Assembly: GCF_014633365.1 (NCBI RefSeq)
Contig: NW_026267104.1
Span: forward strand, 6,384,587 to 6,448,586
DNA from: Diospyros lotus
Taxonomy: Eukaryota > Streptophyta > Magnoliopsida > Ericales > Ebenaceae
Reading direction: 5' to 3'
DNA: 64,000 nt
Position numbers and translations under genes: made by a program. This document shows positions 1-11,446 of this stretch, one piece after another. Numbering within the stretch: the first letter of the stretch is position 1; each line of letters opens with the position of its first letter. The notes below the pieces were generated by a model, which saw nothing but the letters and a program-made list of their open reading frames with translations, had not been told where the DNA came from and searched no databases.

Positions 1-1513
1 TCTGAAGTTGTGTTTACAATTTTTGTTGCAACAGATACTTCAAACTCTCATGATCTGTTTTGTTATGAATCTTTCACCTTCCAAATAATGGCGCCATTTT
101 TCTACAGCCATCAATATTGCCAAGAACTCCTTCTCGTAGATGCTCAATCCTAAATGCCTTGGGCTTAATGCCTGGCTTAGAAATGCCAATGGTCTCCATC
201 CTTGTAATAGTACAGCCCCAATGCCTACCCCATAGGTGTTTGTCTCCAGTACAAAGGGTTTTACTAAAGTCTGGCAAACCCAAAACAAGTACCCTGCTCG
301 TTTCCACCTTCAACCTTTTAAAGGCTTCTTCAACTTGTTGCCCCCAGCTAAAATTTCCTTTCTTCAGTAGGTTAGTTAGAGGTTTACTAATGATTCCATA
401 CCCTCTAACAAGTCGGTGATAGTATCCGGTAAGGCCAAGGAACCCCCTCAAAGCCCTCACTGTTGTGGGTTTGGGCCAAGCTAACATAGCTTCCACCTTT
501 CTGGGATCAATTCTAACACCCTCTCCTGATATCAGATGACCCAAATACTTGACCTGATCTTGACCAAAAGAACACTTAGACCTTTTGATGAAGAGTTGAT
601 TAGAGATAAGGACTTCTAGGGTAGTCTTTAGGTGATGTAGATGCTGGTTCAAAGTTGGGCTATAGACAAGGATGTCATCAAAAAATACAAAGTATGAATT
701 TTCTTAGGTAAGGTTCAAAGATTTGGTTCATTAGGGATTGAAAAGTGGCCGGTGCATTGGTGACCCCAAAAAGTGTCCATGATGGGTTCTAAAGGCCGTT
801 TTGTGGACATCATCAGGGTTCATTTTTATTTGGTGGTATCCCTAACGAAGGTCAAGCTTTGAGAAAATTTGGCATTTATGCAACTTATCCATTAGGTCTT
901 CAACAAGGGGTATGGGGTACTTGTCTTTGATGGTCAAGGCATTTAATTGGCGGTAATCCATACAAAAATGCCACGATCCATATTTCTTTTTTACAAGAAG
1001 GACTGATGAGGCAAATGGGCTCTGGCTAGGTCTTATAAAGGATTGCTTTAGCATTTCCTTCACCATTTTTTCAATTTCTGTTTTTTGGATTGGGGAGTAA
1101 CTGTAAGACTTGATGTTTACTGGTTTAGTATTGGGTTTGAGTTTAATTGAATGGTCCAAGGTTCGGGTAGGGGGTAGAGTAACAGGTTCGGCGAATAAGT
1201 CCTTAAATTCTACCAACAATTCATTAATAAAGGTTTGAGAGTGTACCTAGTCAAACTCACCTTGTTAATTGCTGATCGTCAAGTGCAATTCTCCATATTA
1301 TCTTCTCTCGACCCTTTCTTCTGCTGCCACAATAGAGAATAATTGGGTCAGCTGGCACCACTTGTTTTTGAACACTCGATGGAGCCTCTTCCCCGTTATC
1401 ATTCTGCAAGCCCCAAATTTTTTTCCTCCTGTGAGAGTCATTCTTTTTCCCCCCTTGTCAAAGGACACCTCCATCCTATTGAAATCAAAACTTATGGGGC
1501 TCACCCCCTTCAT
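1..1513 (-). pseudogene. G1 pol remnant: reverse transcriptase and RNase H
   Basis: The 842-1219 segment encodes the start of a Gypsy reverse transcriptase: a 'F-K-D-L-F-A-E-P' spacer, then 'S-P-F-A-S-S-V-L-L-V-K-K-K', 'Y-R-Q-L-N-A-L-T-I' and 'F-S-K-L-D-L-R'. After a break near 660-840, the 74-652 segment carries the RT thumb ('K-Y-L-G-H-L-I-S', '[11 protein letters not shown]') and enters the RNase H. A second frame (40-288) continues the RNase H ('E-T-N-T-Y-G-V-G-I-G-A-V-L-L-Q', then 'Y-E-K-E-F-L-A-I'). The FFDD active-site region is lost in the frame-broken interval. Position 1298-1513 is the linker between protease and RT. No functional product is expected. Confidence 0.85.
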
Positions 1514-3076
1514 CTAGTCAACCCCCAATACCACGTCACAACCCCTTAATTGCAGTAGCCTCAAGTTTGCTTCAAACTTCTCACCTTGCATCTCCCAATT
1601 AAATCTCAGACAGACTGACTCATTGATCACCCTATTCCCATTGGCCACAGTCACACTTAGGGGTTGAGTTCCCTTAAGTGGACACTTCAATCTTCTAGCA
1701 GAACCTTCATCTAGGAAGCTATGCGTGCTTCCACTATCAATTAAGATCAACAAACTGTCGTCCTTGACCTTCCTCTCTACTTTAATTATCTTATTACTGG
1801 TCACCCCCTTCAGTGCATGCAGTGAGATTTCACCCTTATCCACTTCTTTGAACTCCTCATCTTCTTCTCTCTCTTCTTCTTCTTCTTCTAGCCTTTCCCT
1901 CGAGTCTCCCTCTAGTAGCAACAACTGGCGTTTGCATTGGTGCCCAGGATAATACTTATCCCTGCACCTAAAACATAGCCCAGGCTGCCTCCTTGGCTCA
2001 TAGTATTTTCCCCTAGAACCGGGTCCCCCTAAATTCCCTGACACCCTGATTGTCTCTACCCCAATCGCGGTTGTGTCCCTTTTCCCCTTGATGAGACGCA
2101 CCCCCGGTTTCAGCCCTGTGTTGTTGCCTCTGCTTCCTCATCAAGGCCTCCACCACCATCTCTTGCAAACATGCACTCTTTGCCGCTTGCTCCATTGTTC
2201 GTGGCCTAATCATCTTCACCATAGGCCTTAAATCATCACCGAGCCCACTCAAAAAACTTAGACACAAAATAAGCTTATGAGAGGTGGGGATTGTTGTTGA
2301 TCATTAATGATCTTAGCTCCTCAAACCTCCTCAGGTAGGTATTCACCTCTCCCACCTGTTTTAATTTATTGAACTCCTTAATATTGTTTGACATGCTTCT
2401 CTCTTCAAATCTCTCACACAGCCTATCAGTGAACTCCCCCTATGTAGGATTATCCTTGACCCTAGTCCACCCTTGGTACCAAGCGTCTACCGGGTTATCA
2501 AAGTAGGTTGAAGCCAGGGCTACTCTTCTCCTTTCAAGTACATTATACCAATCAAACATGCACTCACACTTCCTTACCCACCATTGGGGGTTATTCCCAT
2601 CAAACATCGGAATCTCACGCTGGGTCATTGGAAACCCTGATTGCTGTGGACGATTTGGTCCTTCTTGTCCACCTTCCATCATATTCCCTATATCTTCCTC
2701 CAGTTCAATCTCAATTCCATTATTTCCTCCTACTCTGTTTGTCCTATTTTTTGGTATTAAGGGGTTATGTTCTATCTCTAGGAGGGAAATCAGGAGCCAC
2801 TTTTACCGTGTTTTGGCGAGTGAACATAACCATAAATTGTTGGAGTTGGGCTCCTAGCTCTGCTCTCATTTGCGCATTGTCCTCCCGCATTTGAGACAGA
2901 GCATTATCGAGTCTTCTCTCCAGCCCCCCCATCGGATTCTCCATCTTGCGATCCATTGCTATGATCGCCTCGTGATTGAGTTCCGAAACCCAGCTCTAGT
3001 TGATCTACGCGACTCTGGAATTTGGTCACTGTCAAGTTGAACTGCTGCAGCTACGACTTGAAGTTCTTCATGCAGG
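1514..3076 (-). pseudogene. G1 gag and protease remnant
   Basis: From right to left: a gag region with 'W-W-V-R-K-C-E-C-M-F-D-W-Y-N-V' (2440-2682), a C-terminal gag segment (2013-2267), a zinc-knuckle-like 'C-F-R-C-R-D-K-Y-Y-P-G-H-Q-C', an acidic Glu-rich stretch, and an aspartic protease with 'L-I-D-S-G-S-T-H-S-F-L' (1514-2101). The aspartate-serine-glycine triad is intact in the protease, but gag is broken into at least three frames. The same order is seen in G2 (5322-6569), where gag is better preserved. Confidence 0.85.
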
Positions 3077-4745
3077 TACCTTTTGATGAGGGGTCAATAT
3101 TTCCTAAATCTTAATGAATTATATCCCCATTTTGGCTTTATAATTATGCTTAAAAAAAATAATTATTTGCATTACATATTATTACAGAATGAAGCAAGGA
3201 AGTTGATTTCTACAATTAATTAGGGGCATAAATCTAAGACGTTGGATTACCCATTATTGTTGCTCAAATTCATGGGCCAACTATGGAGTCTAGAGAATGT
3301 TTCAAGTGCATTTGGCCCAACTATCAAATAAAATCCAACATAAGAAAGGTCCAAGACCAACCAAAAGCCCAAGACTAATCAAAGGCCCAACAAAACCCAA
3401 TTTGTAAAAGACATTTCTTTGTTTTGTATTTTTATGAGTGTTTTATCACCTAAAGTCTTTTGTATTCTTATGAGTATTCCACTACCTAAAGTCTTTTGTA
3501 TTTTTTTGTCTTTTATCTAATTTTCTTCCACTAGTTAGGTGAATGTTTTGTGAGTGCCCATTAGATATAATTATGTTTAGTTGAATAATTATGTGGTTTG
3601 TATTGCATCTTGTGGGCTATAAATAGCTCACTTGGGTGCATTTATGAGGAGGTTGTTATTACTTGAATCAAAGTTTAGTTTTGTTCTTAGAGTTTCTCTT
3701 AGAGAATTGCTTTTATTCTCTCTCGTCTTCTCTTGTGATCTTACTTTTTTTCTTTCTTCTCTTGAATTCTTATGTTATTTATTGTTACTTTATTATCCAC
3801 TGCCTAAATGGTCGGTTAGTTCCTGCCTTTAAATTTTTGCAATTTTAATTCTTGTCATTTAAATTATCCACCGCTTAAATGGCTGGTTAGTTTTCTGTTA
3901 TTTTAATTCTTGTCATTTAAATTATGTTATTTAAATTACGCCATTTAAATTTCTGTCAATTAACTTTTAAATGGAAATGAGTAGCTAAATCTAACATTGG
4001 GTTAAGGCAAGGACAGTGTCCAACGCCAATGATTTCCAAAGAAAGCTGCACTTTAAATGAATAACATTAATTTAAATTTCAGTATGAGTGTGTTTTAATT
4101 ATTGGGAAATCACTAGGTTTGGATTGGAATGTAAGCTTAACTTAGAGTTTTCATGTCACGCATGAGAGTTACTAGAACTGGAAACGCTATCATACCCTAA
4201 CCCGGATGATTAATTTAGTTGTTTTGTGTATTAATTGCAATTGAATTTATGGTAGTTGCTTAAATTAGAATCCTGCATATCATGTATGGGGATTGCTTAA
4301 ACTAGAACTATCATCATCTCTAATTGTATTTAATAACAAACTCTCATATTTGAAATTAAATTAATATTACTAACCTTGTCTGCTAAAATTTGGGAATCAA
4401 CGGGTTGGTGCTAAAATTGTCTTAACTCAAGAGCTATCAAATTTTATATCCTCACATTAAGCATTTATTTCAACTTTTGCCTTGCTTTATTTTCTAGTTT
4501 CTGTTATCTAAAAAAAATCATAAAAAAATCTTGTTACCAATCCATCTAAATGCGTGTGCGTGTGTGTGACATTCTTTTTCTTTTGCCATAAATAAATCTT
4601 AGTGGACGACCTAGACTCATCCAGAAAGTATAAATTTAAATTTGGACTACAATTGCACTCGTACACTGACGAGTATAAACCTCACCTAAATAAAGAAGAA
4701 AATATAAAATTTTTATTGTGTTTTGTTTTGTGTTTTAATTGCAGG
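3077..4745. mobile_element. AT-rich 1.7-kb insertion inside G1 (non-coding, LTR-like)
   Basis: Comparison with the same region of G2 (6795-6885) shows that G1's gag start (ends near 3076) and its leader (resumes near 4746) should be adjacent, so 3077-4745 is inserted. The hexamer TGCAGG at 3071-3076 recurs at 4740-4745 and may be the target duplication. The insert has a TATA-like 'gggctataaatagctcac' near 3615, followed by pyrimidine-rich sequence and an imperfect repeat of 'atccactgcctaaatggtcggttagtt' type near 3796 and 3868. This fits an LTR and leader of a non-autonomous element on the plus strand. I see no protein-coding signature in it. Confidence 0.5.
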
Positions 4746-5258
4746 GTGAGAGTACAGTCACCTTTCGCCATAGAAGAATTCTCTACTAACTCTAGCCAAG
4801 ATTGTGACTCTGATACCAAATTGTCATTGCTAGTGACAATGGCTATCTTACTAACTTAGTGTAAATTGGTGAATAGCAATATAAGAGAGAAAAAGTTAGG
4901 CAGAATAGAGGGAAGAAAGAATAGAGAGAAACAAAGAGATAGAAAGAGAGAGAGAGATATATATATATTGAATTTCAACGATAATCCTTCTTGGAAGGTC
5001 TAGGAGGGATATATATACCTCCAGCATGGGTGCTGCCATAGCAGATTCCCTCTTACAAGCAGTTATAACAATCGATTTTGTCCTATTCTAGCCCATACAC
5101 GTGGGCTCTCCCTAGAATATTCTCCTAGTAACAAACTATTACAGTTGGAAATTAAAGCAACAAACTACAATAAGCAATAATAGTAATAAAGGAAATAACA
5201 ATTACAACATTAAGGACAAATTTTAAAAATAACAGAGAATAAGTTGTCGCATATGACA
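4746..5258 (-). repeat. G1 leader, primer-binding site and 5' LTR
   Basis: On the minus strand, 4807-4818 reads TGGTATCAGAGT, the initiator-Met-type primer-binding site. The LTR runs from about 4822 to 5258 and is bounded by TGTCA on the left and TGACA on the right. It contains a GA-rich stretch at 4920-4960. On its right the sequence changes directly into G2 protease sequence, which marks the outer edge of G1. The boundary was set by the inverted ends only; the second LTR is outside the window. Confidence 0.65.
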
Positions 5259-5261
5259 AAC

Positions 5262-6830
5262 ACCTAGAACCACATCGCGGCCTCCCAGGTATAGCAGCCT
5301 AAGGTCTGCCTCAAACTTCTCTCATTGCATTTCCCAACAAAAATTAGGACAAGATGAATTATTCAACACCCTACTCCCATTTGCCACAGTCACACTCAAG
5401 GGCTGAGTGTCCGTGAGTGGACATTTTAGTTTCTTAGTAGTGCCTTTATATAGGAAGTTGTGAGTGCTTCCACTGTCAATGAGAATCGACAAATTACCTT
5501 CCTTAACTTTACCCTCCACCTTTATTATCTTGTTATTAGTCATTCCCTTAAATGTATGTAATGAAATCTCCCCATTATCTTCTTCCCCAGATTCTCCACT
5601 TTCTTCGATTCCATCTCCTTCTTCTTCCGATTCACCCCCGGTATCCCCTTCTAACAACAGCAATTGGCATTTACACTGATGCCCGGTCTAATACTTATCC
5701 CCACACTTATAACAAAGGCCAGGTTGCCTTCTTGTATCGTTATACTTCCCACCAGCATTGAATCCTACTGAATTCTCTACCCCTTGGTTGCCTCTATTCC
5801 ATTCTCGGTTGTAGTTCTTCACCCCTGAACTCGGGGTCCCTGTAGTTAGAGTTTTATGCTGCTGCCTTTGCTTCCTCATCAAGGCTTCCACCACCATTTC
5901 TTGTAGCCTTGCACTTTCCGCCGCCTGTTCCACTGTCCTAGGCCTAATCATCTTCACCATAAACCTCAAATCATCACTAAGCCCACTCAAAAAGCTAGAC
6001 ACAAAGTAGGATTCAGAAAGATGGGGATCGTTGTTGATCATCAAGGATCTTAACTCCTCAAACCTCCTCAAATAGGTATTCACCTCCTCCACTTGTTTTA
6101 ATTTGTTGAATTCCTCAATATTGTCTGACATACTCCTCTCACCAAATCTCTCACACAGTCTATTCGCAAACTCTTCCCATGCAGGATTATCCCTGACCCT
6201 AGTCCACCCTTGGTACCAAGTGTCTACCAAGTCATCGAAGTAGGTGGAGGCCAATGCTACCCTTTTTCCCCTTGGCACATTATACCAATCAAACATATGC
6301 TCGCATTTCCTTATCCACCATCGGGCGTTATTCCCGTCAAACATCGGAATCTCCAACCGGGGCATAGGGAACCCCGGTTGTTGGGGGTGATTATGTCCTT
6401 CTCTAGCTCCATCTATCATATTATCTACATCTTCCTCTGGGTTAATCCCAATCTCGTTATTCCCATCTACTTTGCCCCTTCTATTTTCTAGTAATATGGG
6501 CTCTGTTTTATCTCTAGGAGGGAAATTAGGAGCCAATCTTACCGTATTTTGGCGAGTGAACATGACCATAAACTGTTGTAGTTAGGCCCCCAACTCTGCT
6601 CTCATTTGTGCGTTATCCTCTTGTATTTGAGATAGAGCACCATTGAGCCTCCTCTCCAGTCCTTCGATTGAGCTCTCCACCTCGCGATCCATAGTTAAGA
6701 TTGCTTTGTGGTTGCGCTTTGAACCCTTCTCCAGCTAATCTACCTGACTCTAGAATTTAGACTAAGTCGAGCTGAATTGCTACAGCTACGACTCATAGTT
6801 CTTCATGCGAGTACCCTCCGCTATTGAAGA
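5262..6830 (-). pseudogene. Ty3/Gypsy element G2 gag and protease remnant
   Basis: The 5688-6569 segment (293 residues) is a Gypsy gag: it has 'W-W-I-R-K-C-E-H-M-F-D-W-Y-N-V', the 'D-L-V-D-T-W-Y-Q-G-W' capsid block, and ends in a partial zinc knuckle ('C-Y-K-C-G-D-K-Y', then a stop, then 'P-G-H-Q-C'). The 5322-5663 segment is an acidic linker and aspartic protease with 'L-I-D-S-G-S-T-H-N-F-L'. A TGA at about 5322 interrupts the end of the protease. At about 5260 the frame ends at the G1 LTR, so the rest of G2 pol should lie to the left of G1, outside this window. The gag N-terminus continues to about 6810, where a start equivalent to that of G1 is seen. Confidence 0.85.
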
Positions 6831-6860
6831 ATCCCTCTAACAACTCCGGCTAAGACCAGT

Positions 6861-7340
6861 GCTCTGATTCCAATATTGTCGCTGCCAAGCAAAGACAATG
6901 GCAGACTTCCTGGTTCGGTGTGAATCAGTAGTCCATGGTAGGAAATTAGGAAGAAGAATAGGAAGAAAGAAGTAGAACAAAGAGGAGAGAAATTGAGAGA
7001 GAAGTAAGATATTCTTCTTGATTTTCGATAATGCTTCTCCGAGGCCTTGGGGAGTATTTACAAGACCTTAGGGTGATGCTGCCACAGTAGATTACTTCCC
7101 CAAAATGGTTACAACTGTCTCCTTTGTCCTATTCTAATCCCAGCATGTATTCTTTCTCTCTTACTGATTCTCTAACAGAAATATTTTCAAATATAGCAGT
7201 AAAAAAAAAGAAAAGAAATTACAAAAACTACAATAGTAAAGGAAATAAAAAGGAGTCATAGCCACTAAGAAAACAAAACTACTGTAATAAGACCCAATCC
7301 ATGATACATTCGAGATAGGGGGAGCAAAGTGACATTGACA
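6861..7340 (-). repeat. G2 primer-binding site and 5' LTR
   Basis: Minus-strand reading of 6861-6872 gives TGGAATCAGAGC, a one-base variant of the usual TGGTATCAGAGC site. The LTR starts at 6877 with TGTC. Its right end is uncertain: TGACA-type ends occur at 7330-7340, giving a length like that of the G1 LTR (437 bp). A shared internal block, 'gtgatgctgccacagtagat' here and a similar string near 5030, supports that both are LTRs of one family. Confidence 0.55.
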
Positions 7341-10045
7341 GGGAGCTTAGAGGCTGGAGAATGCAAGCTAATTACGGGAAAAAAGATATAGAAAATGCTG
7401 TAACAGGAAGGGAATTTAGAGGCTTAGTTATATCCCCAATATGCCGTGGAATTTGGGGAAGACAACAAGGATGACCAAGTGTTTGGCAAATGCCCCATAC
7501 CTGCAACTGTATCTACCTTACTCACTCTTTTAGAGGTACACTCTCAAGACTCTTTACAATTACTGTTGGTTGAGTTTGAGGATATCTTCGACGAACCCTC
7601 CACCTTACCCCCTAAATGATTCTTTGACCATTCTATACACCTTAAGCTTAACTCCGAACCTGCAAACATTAGGTCTTATAGGTACTCCTTGTCCAAAAAA
7701 ATGAAATGGAAAAATTGGTTAAAGAAATGCTGTCCAAATCAGTCATACAATCCAGTCAAAGTCCCTTTGCTTCACCTATCTTGCTTGTTAAGAAAAAAGA
7801 TGGGACTTGGTGCTTTTGTGTGGACTATCGCTAACTTAACACCATTACTATAAAGAACAAGTTCCCAATTCCAGTCATTGAGATCTACTTGATAAATTAA
7901 CCTCAACGACTGTTTTTTCTAAGTTGGACCTACGAGCGATGTATCATCAAATTCGGATGAACCTCGCTGACATTTCGAAAACTGCCTTTCGAACCCACCA
8001 AGGGCTATATGAGTTCACCGTTATGCCCTTCGGATTAACTAATACACCTGCAACCTTTCAATTCTCGATGAACCACATATTCAAACCCTACTTGAGAAAA
8101 TTCATCCTCGTCTTTTTTTGATGTTATGCCCCACCAATGAACAACATTTAGATCATTTGCAAACGGCATTTGAAATCCTTCGATTCAACCAATTGTATGT
8201 GAAGTTGTCCAAGTGCACTTTTGCTACTAAACATGTAAGAGTATTTGGGTCATATTATATCAGGAGCAAGGGTGCAAACAAATCCAAAAAAGATTGAATC
8301 TATGGTTGACTAGCCATGGCCAAGAACAATTAAGGAGCTGAGGGGATTCTTGGGTCTCACGAGCTACTACAGGAAGTTTATTCGAAGCTATGGCATCATA
8401 AGTAGGCCCCTGACTGAATTACTAAAAAAAAGATGGCTTCCAATGGAACCCAAATGCAGAGGATGCATTCCAAAAACTGAAGGGAGCCATGACTAAGGCA
8501 CCCATATTGGCTTTACCCGATTTCTCAAAGATATTCATCCTGGAGACTGATGCGTGTAATGTGGAAATAGGGGTTGTGTTGGTGTAAGAGGGAAGGCCCT
8601 TGGCTTACATCGGCTAGGCTTTAGCCCCAAGACATGTGGGATTGAGCATATACGACAGGGAGTTGCTTGCGGTGCTATTTGCAGTGGAGAAATGGAAGCA
8701 CTACTTGGAGGGCAATCAATTTGTAATAAGGACGGATCATGAGAGACTCAAATTTTTGTTACAACAGCGTCTACATACTCAATTGCAAAAATAAAAGGAG
8801 TTACTGTTGTGTTTGCCTAGAGTTTTGTGCAGTAGAAGATCAGTAAAATATTGGAGATGCATTGACTGGGAGATTAGATCAATTAGGGTTAAAATACCAA
8901 GTGTAATTACTTAGTATTTTCGGGGGCCTAATTGTAATATCCCAATAGTAGTTAGTCATATTGGGATGTTCGCCCTTTCTATAAATAAGAGGGCACGGGA
9001 GGCAGTTGAAAGGCAATCCAAGAGGGAGTTTCTATTTCGTCTATGATTGAGTGTTGGTTTTTATTCTTGAGAAAGAAAGGCCGAGTGTTTAGTCTTGCGT
9101 ATTCTTCAGAGAATGTGTGTATGTACTCGAGGATATAGATGAGGGTTTAGAAACTTGATGTACTAATCGTTTTTTATTTGAATAAAGGCTGCTCTATGTG
9201 TGGGTGTTGACTGCTGGATGTAGGTTTGCCAAAGGCATTCCTAACTAAGATAAATCGTGTCTCGTTGTTGGTTTGTTTTATCTTTCTGCAATTTAAATTT
9301 TCATTATGTTTTGGTTGTTTTTGATAATTGGTTTCTAATTCCGTGAGAGTGCAAGAATTCAAATAGGAATTTTCTTTGGTTTGGTCTTGGTTTGATAGTC
9401 CTAATATCAACATTTACCAAATTGTTGGGTTGGACTACGTGATTTAATACCGAAGGGGGAAGGAAAACATAGTGGCTGATGCATTATCGAGGAGGGATGA
9501 AACAGGCAGCTACCAGGCTATATCCGCCATAGTTCCTGATAGGGTGAAGGAAATCACGGCTAGCTATGAGAAGTTGGATTGGGCCTAGTCTCTTGTATCA
9601 TAGTTGGCCATACAACTTGCAAGTAAGCCCAGTTACACATTGTTGGCAGGTATATTGAGGTTTAAGGGCAGGTTAGTAGTTGGGGATGATGCTTAATTAA
9701 AGGAGCAGATTTTACAGTCTTTGCATGGCTCTTCATTAGGTGGACATTTGGGAATAAGGGTCACTTATCACAGGGTGAAGCAGTTATTTCATTGGCAGGG
9801 ACTTAAAGAAGGATGTAACCGCTTTTGTGTTGGCTTGTGAGGTGTGCCAATGCCACAAGCACAAGAAGGTCGCTTACCTGGGCTTGCTGCAACCATTGGT
9901 TATTCCTGATCAGGCTTGGGAGCAAATTTCCATGGATTTCGTGTAGGGGTTGCCTAAGTCCGAGGGAAGGAATGCCATACTAGTCGCGGTAGACAGTTCG
10001 ACTAAATTTGCACATTTCATAAGCTTGTCCCATCCCTTTACAGAG
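7341..10045 (+). pseudogene. Ty3/Gypsy element G3: decayed RT, RNase H and integrase
   Basis: On the plus strand the remains follow pol order. RT runs about 7560-8240 ('[20 protein letters not shown]', then '[13 protein letters not shown]' and 'L-R-K-F-I-L-V-F-F' followed by a stop where the catalytic aspartates should be). The thumb and RNase H follow to about 8800. The RNase H end resumes at 9420 ('V-A-D-A-L-S-R-R'). An integrase HHCC region and the start of the catalytic core follow, ending at 'H-P-F-T-E' near 10045, where the Copia LTR begins. It has many stops and frameshifts. A 608-bp solo LTR splits the RNase H. It was probably once related to the G1/G2 family. Confidence 0.85.
8805..9412 (+). 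repeat. Solo LTR inserted in the RNase H of G3
   Basis: The segment interrupts the conserved RNase H end (residues like Q-Q-K-W-L-L before, L-L-G-L-D-Y after). It begins TGTTG and ends CAACA, as LTR ends do. It is flanked by GTTAC (8800-8804) and TTTAC (9413-9417), a 5-bp target duplication with one later change. A TATA-like 'tttctataaataagagg' lies near 8975 and an AATAAA near 9181, which gives a plausible U3-R-U5 layout on the plus strand. No internal retroelement sequence is present. Confidence 0.75.
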
Positions 10046-10287
10046 TGAAAACATAGCAGGCTTCTTATTGTATCTTTAATGTTATGTTGCTACTACTGTT
10101 GTTTTGTTATAGTTAGGCGGTTATAAGGTGCCTTCTATAAGATAGCAGCTATATAAATAGCCGCGTCTCTTCTCTTTTGATTTTGTGTAATTCATACTTT
10201 GTTCTCTGATTTAGTAAAATTCCTGAGAGGTATTTCTTCTTCTTCTTCCTCTCGTGTTCTCTATTTGTTTCCTAGGGTTTTGTTACA
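10046..10287 (+). repeat. 5' LTR of a Ty1/Copia element
   Basis: The 242-bp segment begins TGAAAACA where the G3 integrase stops and ends TGTTACA just before a primer-binding site. A TATA-like 'gctatataaatagccg' lies near 10150. The five bases before it, CAGAG (10041-10045), are the expected target duplication, but the 3' LTR is missing so this cannot be paired. Confidence 0.75.
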
Positions 10288-10299
10288 TGGTATCAGAGT
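10288..10299 (+). other. Copia primer-binding site (initiator Met tRNA type)
   Basis: The sequence TGGTATCAGAGT directly follows the LTR. It matches the common plant Copia site complementary to the 3' end of initiator methionine tRNA. Confidence 0.8.
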
Positions 10300-10314
10300 T
10301 GTAGCTCTATCTCA

Positions 10315-11400
10315 ATGGCATTCAATTCAGATCATAGTCCTTCCTCCTCATCACCTCGCACCTCCTCTTTCTCTTTAGCCGCGCAGTCAGACTTTTCTGC
10401 GATGGCTAAGGCATTTAGTTTTTTTCTGATAAAGCTCGATTCTAGCAACTACATTTTCTGGAGAGCGCAGATTCTTGCGACTCTCCGTGCCTTTGATTTG
10501 GTGTCTTCTCTCAATAAATCACCACCTCCATCGAAGTACCTGTTAAATCCAGCAACCAGTGAAGCTGCCATTGGATCTTCAATCAATCCAAAGTACCTAA
10601 ATTGGATTGGATCAGATCAATTGTTGCTTGGATGGTTGTTCTCCACTATTGATAAAGAGGTTCTAGCATAGGTGATTCACTGTAAATCATCTGTTGAGGT
10701 ATGGATTTCTTTAGAAAGCCTTTACTCGCGTCAAACGATTGCTAAATCATTTAAGTTAAAGCAACAACTACGGTCTATAAAGAAAGATTCCTTGTTTGTG
10801 AATGATTACATTCAAGGATTAAAACGATAGGTCATTCTCAAGCAACTATCGGAGAGCTACTAAATGAAAAGGAATTGATGCTTGCTATTTTAAATGGTCT
10901 TGATCATGACTATGAGATAGTAGTGCGTCTTATTACATACCAAATGGATGAAATTGACTTATAGAAGGTGCGGTATCTGTTATTAATGCATGAGCAGAGA
11001 ATAACATCCAAGAATTTGTCATCACTTTCAACTAATTTTGACTCGACCATGTCTCCTTCAATGATTGTAAATGTGGCTTCACACTCATCACGAAATGGTG
11101 ATTTTTTTAACAATAGAGGTGGTTATATGTCACGAGGAGGTAGTTATGTCAATAAAGGAGGCCGAGGCCGAGGTAGAGCTTCCAATAGAAAAATATACTG
11201 TCAATTGTGTGGTAAACTAGAGCACTTTGTTGATAAATGCTTTCATCGGTTTGATAGGAATTTTTAGAGAACTTCTAATCAAAGATTTGGATAGTTTAAC
11301 AATGGTGTTCAGATAAACTCTCTAAAGCATATATGGCCGCCCTTAGTGATTCTAATGGAGTCTACATGAATGAGATAGGATCGGTCCAAGGTGCTCACTA
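10315..11400 (+). pseudogene. Copia gag remnant
   Basis: The first 118 codons (10315-10671) encode a Ser-rich N-terminus followed by 'K-L-D-S-S-N-Y-I-F-W-R-A-Q-I', the typical Copia gag opening. The frame then stops ('V-L-A' then TAG) but recognisable gag continues ('S-L-Y-S-R-Q-T-I-A-K', 'L-K-Q-Q-L-R-S-I-K-K'). At 10968-11267 the C-terminal part ends in an Arg/Gly-rich stretch and a CCHC zinc knuckle, C-Q-L-C-G-K-L-E-H-F-V-D-K-C. At least three frame breaks are present. Confidence 0.85.
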
Positions 11401-11446
11401 TAGTCATTTTCCTTAGCAACCTGATAACCTATCTCAACCTTCTTCT

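Larger units (their letters stand above)
1..3076 (-). mobile_element. Ty3/Gypsy element G1, gag-pol part (minus strand, cut by window edge)
   Basis: Read leftward on the minus strand this is a gag, protease, reverse transcriptase and RNase H order, which is the Ty3/Gypsy arrangement. The 3' part (integrase and 3' LTR) lies beyond position 1. The gag start region is near 3070, where translation from an ATG in 'cttcat' begins M-K-N-F. The leader, primer-binding site and 5' LTR follow at 4746-5258, after an insert at 3077-4745. The copy is decayed by frameshifts and stops. It is closely related to G2 at 5262-7340. Confidence 0.85.

Noticed and set aside
3632..4859. Short frames in the AT-rich insert
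   Set aside because: No domain, low complexity, and an LTR-like context.
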